Shown: piece by piece, positions 16,431-25,134 of the stretch
Position numbering within the stretch: position 1 is the first letter of the stretch
How the letters are laid out: the number at the start of each line of letters is the position of its first letter
Origin: JADKAV01 sp963704075
GTDB taxonomy: Bacteria > Actinomycetota > Actinomycetes > S36-B12 > UBA10799
DNA: 64,000 nt
NCBI GenBank assembly: GCA_963704075.1
Contig: CAVPGV010000007.1
Location: forward strand, 42,123 to 106,122
Direction: 5' to 3'
Notes under the pieces: model-generated
The model's input: the letters and a program-made list of their open reading frames with translations, nothing else
Told to the model about the DNA's origin: nothing
Databases searched by the model: none
Translations under genes and position numbers: made by a program

Positions 16431-17566
16431 GGGCGGCACTGGCCACGGCACGGGTGGAGTGGATCCGCTTCTTCCGCGACCGGATCGCGATGTTCAGCAC
16501 CATCGCGCTGCCGATCGTGTTGGTTCTGCTGATCGGGCTGAGCTTCGGGCAGTCCGGCTCGCGGCTGCCGGTCGGGTTGCTCAGCCAGGACCCAGGACCG
16601 CTGGGGATGAGTCTGATCAAGGAACTCGAACAGTCCGCCGCGGTCGACGTGACGCTGTACACCGACCGGCGCGACCTGTACCGGGACATCCGCATGGGGA
16701 GGGTGGGCGGCGGCGTCGACGTGCCTGCGGACGGCTCACCCGTGCAGGTCTACGTGCAGCAGACATCCAGCGGTGCGGGCGTGATCGTGTCAACGGTCAA
16801 TGCCGCCGCGGCGCAAGTGAGCACGCGGGCGGTGGCCGTCGACGTCCTGTCCGGCGACGTGCCCGCGGCCCAAGCGGATGCGGTGGTGGACGACGCGCTG
16901 TCAGAGGTCCCGCCCGTGACGGTCGCCGCCCGGTCCTTGGGCGCGGTCAACGAGATGGAGGAGAACCGGTTCGCCTCCGCCGTGCCGTCCCAACTGATGC
17001 TGTTCGTCTTCCTCAACGGGCTGCTCGGAGCGGCGGCGCTGGTTCAGGCGCGACAGTTGCGGGTCTTCCAGCGGACACTCGCGACGCCGCATGGCCTGGG
17101 GGTGTATCTGTCGGGACTGGGGGCGTCGCGGGTCGCGATCGCTTTGCTGCAGTCGGCCATCCTGCTCGGGCTCGGGGTGCTGTCCTTCGGCATCAACTTC
17201 GGCAACCCGCTGGCTGTGGCAGCAGTCGTGGTCGTCTACTCCGTGATCGCCGGAGCCGCCGGAATGCTGCTGGGCGGCATCGCGAAGACCCCGGGGCAGG
17301 CCGTGGCCGTGGCCGTGCCCGCCGGCATTGTTCTGGGCATGCTGGGCGGGACCATGTGGCCGCTTTCCGTCGTCGGTCCGCTGATGGCACGCATCGGCCA
17401 CCTCACGCCACAGGCCTGGGCGATGGATGCCTGGAACCAGATCATCAACGACGGCGCCGGTCTGGCCGGGATCGCCACGGAGCTCGCGGTGCTCACCGGG
17501 TTCGCCGCTGCCCTCAGTGCGCTGGCGGTATGGGCGCTCGGACGTCATGCCCGCACCGGTCGGTGA
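16427..17566 (+). CDS. ABC-2 type exporter permease, second subunit
   Basis: Membrane subunit of 379 residues with the same layout as its neighbour: a first segment at about 20-38, an external domain to about 180, then five hydrophobic segments. The coupling-helix region RQLRVFQRTLATPHGLGVYLS follows the second segment. The ATG overlaps the stop of the previous gene (ATGA). The external domain is rich in Val, Asp and Ala, as in ABC-2 proteins that handle large or amphipathic substrates. This is the last gene of the operon and converges on the aminotransferase gene. Confidence 0.9.
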   Translation: MRAALATARVEWIRFFRDRIAMFSTIALPIVLVLLIGLSFGQSGSRLPVGLLSQDPGPLGMSLIKELEQSAAVDVTLYTDRRDLYRDIRMGRVGGGVDVPADGSPVQVYVQQTSSGAGVIVSTVNAAAAQVSTRAVAVDVLSGDVPAAQADAVVDDALSEVPPVTVAARSLGAVNEMEENRFASAVPSQLMLFVFLNGLLGAAALVQARQLRVFQRTLATPHGLGVYLSGLGASRVAIALLQSAILLGLGVLSFGINFGNPLAVAAVVVVYSVIAGAAGMLLGGIAKTPGQAVAVAVPAGIVLGMLGGTMWPLSVVGPLMARIGHLTPQAWAMDAWNQIINDGAGLAGIATELAVLTGFAAALSALAVWALGRHARTGR

Positions 17567-17587
17567 GCGACCGCGCAGGTTGGTGGC

Positions 17588-18751
17588 CTACCCCAACCAT
17601 CCCCGAAGTCTGACCAGGGCTTCGTCGATCACTGCGGGCTGTTTGCAGAACGCCCAGCGCACGTAGGGGTCGGTCGCCTCGGGGTGATCGCTCAAGGCTG
17701 ACTGCGGAATCGCCACGACACCGGCCTCATAGGGCAGCCGTTCACAGAATTCCGCGCCCGTGGCGAACCCGGCCGGCCGCACGTCGGTGGTTGCGAAGTA
17801 GGTGCCTTGTGGCGCGATCACTCGCAGCCCCAGGTCCGCAAGCCCGTCGCACAACAGGTCGCGCTGTTGGGACAGTCCCTCGCGGAACTGTTCGAAGTAG
17901 GTATCGGACAACCGCAGCCCGGTCGCCATGGCGTACTGGAAAGGTCCGCCGGACACGTAGGACAGGTGCTGGCGCACCACCCGCACGGCCGCGATCAGGT
18001 CGGCGGGTCCGGTGGCCCAACCGACCTTCCATCCGGTGAACGAGAACGACTTGCCGCCGGACCCGATCGTCACCGTGCGGTCCCACATCCCGGGCAGCGA
18101 GGCGATGGGGATGTGCCGGTTGTCGTCGAACCAGAGGTGCTCGTAGGCCTCGTCGGCGATGACCAGCAGGTCGTTTGCCCGCGCGAACTCAGCGACGGCC
18201 GACAGTTCCGCTTCGGTGAAGACGATGCCGGTCGGGTTGTGGGGGCTGTTGAGCAGGAGCAGTCGGGTGTTCGTGGTGAGCGCCGCTGACATCGCCGCGA
18301 CATCCGGACGGAGGGTTTGCGTGGCAAGCGGCACCGCGATGCGGTTCGCGCCCGCCAGGGAGATCACCGCACCGTACAGGTCGAAGTACGGGTCCAGCAC
18401 CATCACGTCCGCCCCCGGTTCGACCAGTGCGAGCACCGCCGCGGCGATCGCCTCGGACGCGCCGGTGGCCACGACGACCCCGTCGGCCGCGTCGACCTGC
18501 AGGCCGTAGAACCGAGCCTGGTGTTCGCTGATCGCCGCTCGCAGGTCGGGCAGCCCGTGAGCCGGGGGATACTGATCGCCCAAACCCTCACGGATGGCAC
18601 GCTCGGCGGCCTCCCGCACCTGTAGCGGTCCACCGGTGTCGGGGAACCCCTGGCCGAGGTTTATCGCCGCCAGGTGTGCGGCCAGCGCGGACATCTCGCC
18701 GAAGATGGTCCGCTCGTGGGAGCGCATACGTGACACCAATCGATCCGGCAT
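17588..18751 (-). CDS. PLP-dependent class I/II aminotransferase
   Basis: Pyridoxal-phosphate aminotransferase of 387 residues, closest in character to the kynurenine/glutamine transaminase and actinobacterial DapC group. The substrate-binding LNLGQGFPD-like segment appears as INLGQGFPD, followed by NSPHNPTG, the DEAYEHL aspartate and the lysine segment SGGKSFSFTGWKVGW that forms the Schiff base. The length is normal. ATG 18751 is favoured because CAGAAT lies seven bases upstream; extending to 18991 would add non-family sequence. A role in lysine biosynthesis (N-succinyl-DAP aminotransferase) is possible but not shown by context. Confidence 0.88.
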   Translation of the reverse strand: MPDRLVSRMRSHERTIFGEMSALAAHLAAINLGQGFPDTGGPLQVREAAERAIREGLGDQYPPAHGLPDLRAAISEHQARFYGLQVDAADGVVVATGASEAIAAAVLALVEPGADVMVLDPYFDLYGAVISLAGANRIAVPLATQTLRPDVAAMSAALTTNTRLLLLNSPHNPTGIVFTEAELSAVAEFARANDLLVIADEAYEHLWFDDNRHIPIASLPGMWDRTVTIGSGGKSFSFTGWKVGWATGPADLIAAVRVVRQHLSYVSGGPFQYAMATGLRLSDTYFEQFREGLSQQRDLLCDGLADLGLRVIAPQGTYFATTDVRPAGFATGAEFCERLPYEAGVVAIPQSALSDHPEATDPYVRWAFCKQPAVIDEALVRLRGWLG

Positions 18752-18811
18752 GCGTCCGATTCTGCGGCTTCCGGTGGCGTGACTCGCGTCGGGGGAGGAA
18801 GATTCCCAACC

Positions 18812-19540
18812 GTGGGTGTTGCTCTGGTGACGGGACCGACCGCTGGGATCGGGCGCGAGATCGCCTTTGAACTGGCCTTGCAGGGCCACCAGTTGATTCT
18901 GGTGGCACGCGACGAGCGGCGGCTCAACGACCTGGCCGACGAACTGGGCAACTGTGAGGTCCTCGCCGCGGACCTTTCGGATCGCGAACAACTCCTACAG
19001 GTGGAGCAGGCTGCGACCGGGGTGGACTGGTTGGTGAACAACGCGGGCTACGGCATCACCGAGAGCTTCTTGGAATCGACCGTCGATCAGGAGCAGGCGC
19101 TGCTGGACGTGCTGGTCGTCGCGGTGATGCGGTTGACCCACGCCGCGCTGCCCGGCATGGTCGAGCGGGGCCGCGGCAGGATTCTCAACGTCTCAAGCGT
19201 CGCAGGCTGGCTTCCGATGGGGACCTACTCCGCTGCGAAGGCCTGGGTGACGACGTTCACTGAAGGGCTCGCCGCCGGCACGCCGCCGGGTGTCCACGCC
19301 ACTGCGCTGTGTCCCGGGTTCACCCGCACCGAGTTCCATCAGCGCGCCGACATGCGCGTCGACGGGCCCGGATGGATGTGGCTGGACGCGGGCGCGGTCG
19401 CACGGCAGGGGGTGCGGGACTGTGAGCGTGGTGTAGTGCTCTCGGTGCCGAGCCGCCGGTACCGGGCCGCTGCGACGGCAGCACGCTACACCCCGCGCAG
19501 AATCCTGCGGGCCGCCACCAAGCCGAAGGAGTTCCGCTGA
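18812..19540 (+). CDS. Short-chain dehydrogenase/reductase
   Basis: Classical-type SDR of 242 residues with a Rossmann NAD(P) site TGPTAGIG, NNAGYG and a catalytic S-Y-K set (NVSSVAG, then TYSAAK). GTG 18812 (MGVALVTG) is chosen over GTG 18779 because GGGAGGAAG lies about 11 bases upstream and the shorter protein begins at the usual point before the Rossmann strand. The substrate is unknown. The stop overlaps the start of the epimerase-family gene (TGATG). Confidence 0.85.
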   Translation: MGVALVTGPTAGIGREIAFELALQGHQLILVARDERRLNDLADELGNCEVLAADLSDREQLLQVEQAATGVDWLVNNAGYGITESFLESTVDQEQALLDVLVVAVMRLTHAALPGMVERGRGRILNVSSVAGWLPMGTYSAAKAWVTTFTEGLAAGTPPGVHATALCPGFTRTEFHQRADMRVDGPGWMWLDAGAVARQGVRDCERGVVLSVPSRRYRAAATAARYTPRRILRAATKPKEFR

Positions 19541-20556
19541 TGCGTCTGGTTGTGCTGGGAGGCACACGCTTCGTGGGCCGCGCGATCTGTTCGGCTGCGC
19601 ACAAGCGCGGATACGACGTCGTGGTCTTCAACCGCGGACACAGCGGCCCCCCGCCGGCCGGGGCCTTGGCGGTGCGCGGCGACCGGACGATGATCTCCGA
19701 TCTGCGCGACCTGGCCAAGTTGGTCGACGAACGCGGCGGCGCGGACATCGTGATCGACCCTGCTTGTTATGCGCCCTCGCACGCCCTGACCAGCGCTCGG
19801 ATCCTGCGCGACGTGGCGCCGAGCTACGCAGTGGTCTCCACGGTCACCGCGCACAGCCAGTGGCCGGCGCAGCCCGTGAGTGCCTCGTCGCCGATCTACG
19901 AGACGGGCATCACGCAGGGACCCAGCGATGACCTTCAGTTGTACGGCCGGCTCAAGGCGGGTGTCGAGCGTGCGGTGGAGACGATCTTCGGGGAGATCAA
20001 CACGCTGGTCGTGCGGCCCGGGGTCGTGCTCGGTCCGCACGAGGATCTCGGCCGCCTGCCCGACTACCTTCGGCGGGCGTCACGCGGCGGTGAGTTCGTC
20101 GTCGGGGGTGACCCTGAGCAGCGGTTCCAGTACGTCGACTCGCGCGATCTGGCGGACTTCATCCTGACCTGTGCGGAGACCGGCCGTCCGGGACGCTACG
20201 ACGTGGTGACCCGGACCGGGGAATACACCTGGGGTGATTTCGCACGCGCCGTCGCCGACGTCGCCGGCGGCACACCGGTCTTCGTCGACGATGAACGGTT
20301 GCTGGCTGCCGGCGTCACCCCCTGGCGGGGCCTGCCGCTGTGGTCACCGCAGGACCCCGACGTCCAGGGCCTGTGGTCGGTCGACGGTACGGCTGCTTAC
20401 GACTTCGGGTTCGCGGCACGCCCCCTGAGCGACACCGTGGCGGACACCTGGAAGTGGCTGCAGAAGGAGGGGCCGGACTGGACTCCGTCGTCGCGCGCTG
20501 CGGTGTCCGGGATCGATGCGGAGGTCGAGCGGCAGTTGATCGCCGGCACCGGTTGA
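19540..20556 (+). CDS. NAD-dependent epimerase/dehydratase family protein
   Basis: Extended-SDR fold protein of 338 residues. The glycine-rich motif is GGTRFVG, and the catalytic Y-x-x-x-K is LYGRLKAG (about residue 130). The N-terminus MRLVVLGGTRFVGRAI resembles actinobacterial 'reductase' members annotated as NAD-dependent epimerases, including plant CSP41-like proteins. The sugar-nucleotide or other substrate is unknown. It is translationally coupled to the SDR gene upstream and converges on the hydrolase-like gene with 12 bases between stops. Confidence 0.82.
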   Translation: MRLVVLGGTRFVGRAICSAAHKRGYDVVVFNRGHSGPPPAGALAVRGDRTMISDLRDLAKLVDERGGADIVIDPACYAPSHALTSARILRDVAPSYAVVSTVTAHSQWPAQPVSASSPIYETGITQGPSDDLQLYGRLKAGVERAVETIFGEINTLVVRPGVVLGPHEDLGRLPDYLRRASRGGEFVVGGDPEQRFQYVDSRDLADFILTCAETGRPGRYDVVTRTGEYTWGDFARAVADVAGGTPVFVDDERLLAAGVTPWRGLPLWSPQDPDVQGLWSVDGTAAYDFGFAARPLSDTVADTWKWLQKEGPDWTPSSRAAVSGIDAEVERQLIAGTG

Positions 20557-20568
20557 TCGTCGCGATGC

Positions 20569-21039
20569 TCACACCCAGCGGTCCGCGACCTGCCGGATCT
20601 CGCCCGCGGTATCGTTGCCCGGCAATAGATCCCACCCGCGCAACTCGGCAAGGTGCGACTCTTTCGTGCCGAGGTAGGTGACGGGCGCGTCCGGCCAGTC
20701 CTGCACGCCGGGTTTGGGCAGATCGCCGTCCACGAGCACGTACCCGACGACCCGCCTCCTCGAGGCACGCTGGGCGAAGCCGAGGGCGGCCAGCATTCTG
20801 CCTGCGGCGCCGTACGCGACGAGAAGCACGGGGGCGCGGTTGCTCCTGGCTGCCAGTTCGAGGGCACAATGCGCGACCCAGGCGCCGGCCAGATCCAGAT
20901 CCCCGTCGATCGGCTGGGTCGCCAACTCGTCGAGGATCTTCACGTCGTAGTGATACGCGGCCAGCTCCGCGGCGATCTCGCGCCGGGGCCAGGACTGTTC
21001 GGGCACTGGCGGCAGTAGAGCGATCAGCAGATCCGACAC
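20569..21039 (-). CDS. Alpha/beta-hydrolase-like protein lacking the serine nucleophile
   Basis: Protein of 156 residues that looks like a small alpha/beta hydrolase of the RBBP9/YdeN type: strand APVLLVAYG followed by a helix, then GYVLVDGDLPKPG and a terminal H/D region. The nucleophile elbow reads AYGAAG where GxSxG is expected, so there is no Ser, Cys or Asp at that position. A non-catalytic or binding role is more likely than hydrolysis. The start is GTG 21039. It lies beside pyrE on the same strand with a 54-base gap. Confidence 0.65.
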   Translation of the reverse strand: MSDLLIALLPPVPEQSWPRREIAAELAAYHYDVKILDELATQPIDGDLDLAGAWVAHCALELAARSNRAPVLLVAYGAAGRMLAALGFAQRASRRRVVGYVLVDGDLPKPGVQDWPDAPVTYLGTKESHLAELRGWDLLPGNDTAGEIRQVADRWV

Positions 21040-21093
21040 CCTTCCATCGTCATCTGCGATGCCCGGCAGGGAAAGCGGACGCGCCGGACGCGG

Positions 21094-21621
21094 TCAGTCC
21101 AACCCGAGGTCCGCGAGGGTCAGCGCGGCGCGGTACTCCAGACCTGCTCGGCGCACCGCCTCCCCCGCGCCGCGATCGACGATCACCGCGACGGCGACCA
21201 CCTCGGCGCCTTCCTCGCGCAGGGCGTCGACCGCGGCCAGGACACTGGATCCGGTCGTCGACGTGTCCTCAATGGCGAGCACATTCCGCCCGGTGACATC
21301 CGGGCCCTCGATGCGGCGCTGCAGGCCGTGTGCCTTGCCTTGTTTGCGCACCACGAAGGCGTCCAGCGGCCGGCCCTTCGCGTGCATCATCGCGGTCGCG
21401 ACCGGGTCCGCCCCGAGAGTCAGCCCGCCCACCGCGTCGTAGTGCAGGTCCGCGGTGAGTTCGCGCATGACCTCGCCGACGACCGGCGCGGCCTCATGGT
21501 CCAGCGTCACCCGTCGCAGGTCGATGTAGTAGTCGGCTTCTTTGCCCGAGGACAGGGTGACCTTGCCGTGTACCACCGCTTTGTCCAGGATCTGTTGCTT
21601 CAAGTGGTCGAGATCGCTCAC
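21094..21621 (-). CDS. pyrE: Orotate phosphoribosyltransferase
   Basis: Catalyses orotate plus PRPP to orotidine-5'-phosphate in pyrimidine biosynthesis. It has 175 residues, with the PRPP-binding loop VLAIEDTSTTGSS at 114-126, the catalytic-loop lysine region VVRKQGKAHG (91-99) and the substrate-binding SSGKEADYYID near the N-terminus. The start is GTG 21621, with TAGCCT six bases upstream, predicting a leaderless mRNA. It is divergent from dedA. Confidence 0.95.
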   Translation of the reverse strand: MSDLDHLKQQILDKAVVHGKVTLSSGKEADYYIDLRRVTLDHEAAPVVGEVMRELTADLHYDAVGGLTLGADPVATAMMHAKGRPLDAFVVRKQGKAHGLQRRIEGPDVTGRNVLAIEDTSTTGSSVLAAVDALREEGAEVVAVAVIVDRGAGEAVRRAGLEYRAALTLADLGLD

Positions 21622-21627
21622 AGCCTC

Positions 21628-21633
21628 AGGCTA
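21628..21633 (-). promoter_or_regulatory. -10 hexamer TAGCCT for pyrE
   Basis: On the minus strand, TAGCCT ends six bases before GTG 21621. Confidence 0.5.
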
Positions 21634-21709
21634 GTCCCGTCGTCGTCGTGCCCACGGCCAGTCGTGGACATTGGATGAGCGCACCCGCCGGATCCGTCAC
21701 CGTGCAAGG

Positions 21710-21715
21710 TACCGT
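21710..21715 (+). promoter_or_regulatory. -10 hexamer TACCGT for the DedA-family gene
   Basis: TACCGT ends six bases before ATG 21722. Confidence 0.45.
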
Positions 21716-21721
21716 CGTGTA

Positions 21722-22390
21722 ATGACGCAAAGCGTGGCCCTGCTGGATTTCTTGCAGCCGGAGAACATCCTCACCTGGCTCGGGCCGCTGGCGCTGATCG
21801 GCGTCATCGTCATCATCTTCGCCGAGTGCGGCCTGCTGATCGGGTTCTTCCTGCCGGGGGACTCGCTGCTGTTCATCACCGGCCTGTTCATCGCGCAGGA
21901 TTTCATCGACACCCCGATCTGGCTGGCCGCGACGCTGCTTGCGATCGCCGCCGTGGTTGGCAATGCAACCGGCTATTGGATCGGCTACGTCGCCGGACCC
22001 AAACTGTTCAGCCGCCCCGACTCGCGCTTCTTCAGGAAGGAGTACGTCGACAAGACCCATCAGTTCTTCGAACGCTACGGAGCCCGGGCGGTGGTGCTCG
22101 CCCGGTTCGTGCCCATCGTGCGGACCTTCATCACCGCAATGGCCGGTGTCGGGCGGATGAACTTCCGGGTCTACATGATCTACTCGGCCGTCGGCGGCAT
22201 CCTGTGGGGCGCCGGTGTGACGCTTCTGGGCTACGCGCTGGGCAACGTCCCGTTCGTCAAGGACAACATCGAGTTGATCCTGATCGCGGTCGTCGGCATC
22301 AGTGTGCTGCCGATCGTCTACGAGTACGTGCGGCACAAACGCGAGGGTGCTGTGGATCCGCAGGCCCAGGGCGCACCCGACCCGCAGTAG
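21722..22390 (+). CDS. DedA family membrane protein
   Basis: Inner-membrane protein of 222 residues of the DedA/SNARE-associated family; members act in undecaprenyl-phosphate or phospholipid translocation. Family hallmarks are ECGLLIGFFLPGDSLL near residue 40, GNATGYWIGY, and the FxRF(x)P segment VLARFVPIVRTF with GxxxMxxxxF following. About five hydrophobic segments are seen. The ATG at 21722 is supported by the upstream TACCGT. It converges on the SpoU gene with six bases between stops. Confidence 0.92.
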   Translation: MTQSVALLDFLQPENILTWLGPLALIGVIVIIFAECGLLIGFFLPGDSLLFITGLFIAQDFIDTPIWLAATLLAIAAVVGNATGYWIGYVAGPKLFSRPDSRFFRKEYVDKTHQFFERYGARAVVLARFVPIVRTFITAMAGVGRMNFRVYMIYSAVGGILWGAGVTLLGYALGNVPFVKDNIELILIAVVGISVLPIVYEYVRHKREGAVDPQAQGAPDPQ

Positions 22391-22396
22391 TCGACC

Positions 22397-22972
22397 TCAC
22401 GCGTGCTGCAGTGCCCAGGCGTACATCGCGATCGCGGCGGCGGCTCCGGCGTTGATCGACCGGGTCGATCCGTATTGCGTGATGTGCAGGACCTCTTGGC
22501 ACAGGTCCAGCGAAGCGGGGCTGAGCCCGGGTCCTTCCTGCCCGAAGAGCAGCACGCACGCGTTGGGCAGAGCCCTTCCCTCGATCGCGGTGGACCCCTC
22601 GATGTTGTCGATGCCGATGATGGGCAGACCCAGGTCCAGAAGGCCCGTGGGATCGCTGTGATGCTCGACGTGCTGGTAGCGATCGGTGACCATCGCCCCC
22701 CGCCGGTTCCACCTGCGGCGTCCGACGATGTGCACGGCGGCGACGTTGAAGGCATTCGCGGTGCGCACGACTGAACCGATGTTGAAGTCGTGCTGGAAGT
22801 TCTCGATCGCTATGTGCACCGGGTGCCGGGCGGTGTCGAGTTCGGCGATGATGGCGTCTCGGCGCCAGTAGCGGAACCGGTCCTCCACGTTGCGGGTGTC
22901 ACCGTCGGCGAGCAGTGCGGGATCAAGGCGCGGATCGTCGGGCCAAGGCAGCGGGTGCGGGCCCACGGTCAT
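22397..22972 (-). CDS. SpoU/TrmH family RNA 2'-O-methyltransferase
   Basis: SAM-dependent 2'-O-ribose methyltransferase of the SPOUT superfamily, 191 residues, acting on tRNA or rRNA. Motif 1 is seen as NFQHDFNIGSVVRTANAF (Asn and catalytic Arg). Motif 2 is LLFGQEGPGL, and motif 3 is the knot segment TQYGSTRSINAGAAAAIAMY. The target nucleotide cannot be told. ATG 22972 has TAGCCT six bases upstream. Confidence 0.92.
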   Translation of the reverse strand: MTVGPHPLPWPDDPRLDPALLADGDTRNVEDRFRYWRRDAIIAELDTARHPVHIAIENFQHDFNIGSVVRTANAFNVAAVHIVGRRRWNRRGAMVTDRYQHVEHHSDPTGLLDLGLPIIGIDNIEGSTAIEGRALPNACVLLFGQEGPGLSPASLDLCQEVLHITQYGSTRSINAGAAAAIAMYAWALQHA

Positions 22973-22978
22973 GGAGCC

Positions 22979-22984
22979 AGGCTA
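22979..22984 (-). promoter_or_regulatory. -10 hexamer TAGCCT for the SpoU methyltransferase
   Basis: On the minus strand, TAGCCT ends six bases before ATG 22972. Confidence 0.5.
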
Positions 22985-23457
22985 ACCATTAGATGCGTCA
23001 CGTCCACGGCCACGTTGCTCAAGGTCCTAGACGGGAAAGGCTGCGTGTTGGGGCCGTGGCGCTGAGCCGCTGGCAAGGGTGAGAGTTAGGTACAGGCGTT
23101 GGACTTCGGTACAGGCGTTGGAGATCCGCGGGCAAACGGGTGGTCCGGATGAGGCCCCGGCCGGGTGGGGGCAGCGCGAACGGGTGGGTTGGAAGCAGCA
23201 GCAGCTTGAGGTCACAAAGCGGGGCTGCTGCGTGACGGGTCGGGGTGCGGTCACGGACCCAGGAACGTTCGTTCCAGACCCAAATTGGGGGAGCGGTTCG
23301 TCATAGCCGCCAATCCAACGCGGGTGATTGGCCGGTGCGACGAAATCTCACCGATGCGACAAAGGCTCATGGATCTGCGGCGGATGGGGGCACGGATTGC
23401 CCGGGCTGGGACGAGGGCGGGTTCCAAACGCGCCTCGCGCCCGAAGTCCCGACTCGC
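22985..23457. other. Long non-coding interval upstream of fba
   Basis: No credible gene is seen in 473 bases. It holds an 8-base inverted repeat CCACGGCC/GGCCGTGG (23004-23011, 23052-23059), the tandem 19-base repeat listed separately, a repeated AACGGGTGG (23134-23142 and 23179-23187), and a hairpin with arms GCAGCAGC/GCTGCTGC (23198-23205, 23224-23231). Confidence 0.6.
23089..23142 (+). repeat. Tandem 19-base repeat, family shared with 31.6 kb
   Basis: GGTACAGGCGTTGGA occurs at 23089-23103 and 23108-23122, a period of 19, followed by GATCCGCGGGCAAACGGGTGG. A diverged pair with the same period and a similar tail lies at 31582-31640, upstream of purC. Confidence 0.65.
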
Positions 23458-23463
23458 TACCCT
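23458..23463 (+). promoter_or_regulatory. -10 hexamer TACCCT for fba
   Basis: TACCCT ends seven bases before ATG 23471. Confidence 0.45.
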
Positions 23464-23470
23464 TAGCCAC

Positions 23471-24493
23471 ATGCCGATTGCTACCCCAGAGGTTTACGCC
23501 GAGATGCTCGACCGCGCCAAGGCCGGTCAGTTCGCCTATCCCGCTATCAACGTCACGTCCTCGCAGTCCGTCATCGCCGCTCTGCGTGGTTTCGCAGAGG
23601 CCGAGAGCGACGGGATCATCCAATTCTCCTGGGGAGGTGCGGAGTTCGCATCCGGCCAGTACGTCAAGGACATGGTGACCGGCGCCGTGGCCCTGGCCGA
23701 GTTCGCCTATGTCGCGGCGGAGAAATACCCCGTCAACATCGCTCTGCACACAGACCACTGCCCGATGCAGAAACTGGACGGGTTCATGCGGCCGCTGGTG
23801 GACATCTCGATCGAGCGCGTCAAAGCCGGCAAACTCCCGCTGTTCCAGTCGCACATGTGGGACGGCTCGGCCATCCCGCTGGAGGAGAACCTCGACATCG
23901 CCGAGGAGATGCTCGACAAGTGTCACCAGGCCAACATCATCATGGAGCTCGAGATCGGCGTGGTCGGCGGCGAGGAGGACGGCATCGAGGCCACGCACGA
24001 CGCCAAACTCTTCTCGACCCCGGAGGACGGACTGGCCACTGCGGAGAAACTCGGACTCGGTGAGCGCGGCCGCTACATGGTCGCCGCGACGTTCGGCAAC
24101 GTGCACGGTGTCTACAAGCCGGGCAACGTCGTGCTCACACCGAGCATCCTCAAGCAGATCCAGGATGCGGTGGGCGAGAAGTACGGCGTCGACAAGCCGT
24201 TCGACCTGGTGTTCCACGGCGGCTCCGGCTCTCTGCTCGAGGAGATTCGCGAGGCCCTCGACTACGGCGTGGTCAAGATGAACGTCGACACCGACACCCA
24301 GTACGCGTTCACCCGGCCGATCGCCGACTGGATGTTCACGAACTACAACGGCGTGCTCAAAGTCGACGGTGAGGTCGGCAACAAGAAGCAGTACGACCCG
24401 CGCGCCTACGGCAAGGCCGCCGAGGCCGGGATGGCCGACCGCGTCAAGCAGGCCTGCGAGGACCTGCGCTCGGTCGGCACGAAGATGCCCTGA
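23471..24493 (+). CDS. fba: Class II fructose-bisphosphate aldolase
   Basis: Zinc-dependent glycolytic and gluconeogenic aldolase that interconverts fructose-1,6-bisphosphate with DHAP and glyceraldehyde-3-phosphate. It has 340 residues. The zinc site HTDHC is visible near residue 95, with ELEIGVVGGEEDG (metal-binding Glu), the substrate-phosphate-binding VHGVY and FHGGSGS, and NVDTDTQ at the active site. The length is normal for the actinobacterial enzyme. ATG 23471 is preceded by TACCCT at the leaderless spacing. It is a single-gene unit after a long non-coding interval. Confidence 0.97.
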   Translation: MPIATPEVYAEMLDRAKAGQFAYPAINVTSSQSVIAALRGFAEAESDGIIQFSWGGAEFASGQYVKDMVTGAVALAEFAYVAAEKYPVNIALHTDHCPMQKLDGFMRPLVDISIERVKAGKLPLFQSHMWDGSAIPLEENLDIAEEMLDKCHQANIIMELEIGVVGGEEDGIEATHDAKLFSTPEDGLATAEKLGLGERGRYMVAATFGNVHGVYKPGNVVLTPSILKQIQDAVGEKYGVDKPFDLVFHGGSGSLLEEIREALDYGVVKMNVDTDTQYAFTRPIADWMFTNYNGVLKVDGEVGNKKQYDPRAYGKAAEAGMADRVKQACEDLRSVGTKMP

Positions 24494-24671
24494 ACTCACC
24501 TGCAGAGCGGACCGGGGAGTCGAGCGGGAAGCGGGGAGCCTACGCACCCCGTTCGACCGCCGGTAACTTCTGGGGCCGCTCGCTCGTGATCCGTACCGTG
24601 AAGTCACCTAGCCAGGCCGGGTTCGAGCATTCTGATTCCGCTGGACCACCACCGCGTGGAAGGATGGTGGC

Positions 24672-25070
24672 ATGGACGTGCTCACCGATGAACAGTGCTG
24701 GGAATTGCTCAAGCGCAACCAGATCGGACGACTCGCCGTGGTCGTGGCTGGACGCCCGGACATCTACCCCGTGAACTACTTGGTGCACGAGGGTCAGGTC
24801 ATTTTCAAGACCGCCGAAGGCAGCAAACTCGCGTCGGTGATGACCCACCACGAGGTTGCGTTCGAGATCGACGGCTACGACGAGGCCACGAACGAGGCCT
24901 GGTCGGTGGTCGTCGCGGGAATGGCCCGGGTGCTCAACCGGGAGGCCGACCTCGACCTGGCCGACACATTGCCGCTGTTCCCGTGGAACCTCGATCCCAA
25001 GAACCACTACGTCGCCATCGATGCCGACGCGCTCAGCGGCCGGCGGTTTGTCGCCGAGGGCCGGCACTAG
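24672..25070 (+). CDS. Pyridoxamine 5'-phosphate oxidase-like flavin/F420-binding protein
   Basis: Protein of 132 residues with the PNPOx-like split-barrel fold: the opening ECWELLKRNQIGRLAVVVAGRPDIYPVNYLV is characteristic, and the later FKTAEGSKL is a cofactor-phosphate-binding type segment. Actinobacterial relatives bind FMN, F420 or heme-like cofactors; the reaction is unknown. ATG 24672 is preceded by AAGGATGG, so this gene is translated from a leader rather than leaderless. The 178 bases upstream show no other feature. Confidence 0.82.
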   Translation: MDVLTDEQCWELLKRNQIGRLAVVVAGRPDIYPVNYLVHEGQVIFKTAEGSKLASVMTHHEVAFEIDGYDEATNEAWSVVVAGMARVLNREADLDLADTLPLFPWNLDPKNHYVAIDADALSGRRFVAEGRH

Positions 25071-25081
25071 CCGCTGCGCGG

Positions 25082-25128
25082 TTCGCCCACTGCGGGGGAT
25101 AGATTCGCCCACCTGCGGGGTCTATCTT
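25082..25128 (+). promoter_or_regulatory. Direct repeats and inverted repeat over the SulP gene promoter
   Basis: TTCGCCCAC-TGCGGGG recurs with a 22-base period (25082-25097 and 25104-25120). The second copy is flanked by GATAGA (25098-25103) and TCTATC (25121-25126). The -10 TATCTT (25123-25128) ends six bases before GTG 25135, so the repeats look like an operator overlapping the promoter. Confidence 0.5.
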
Positions 25129-25134
25129 CGCACC

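Noticed and set aside
17559..17600. Terminator between the ABC permease and aminotransferase genes
   Set aside because: Only 5-6 base imperfect stems are possible and one overlaps a coding end; too weak to call.
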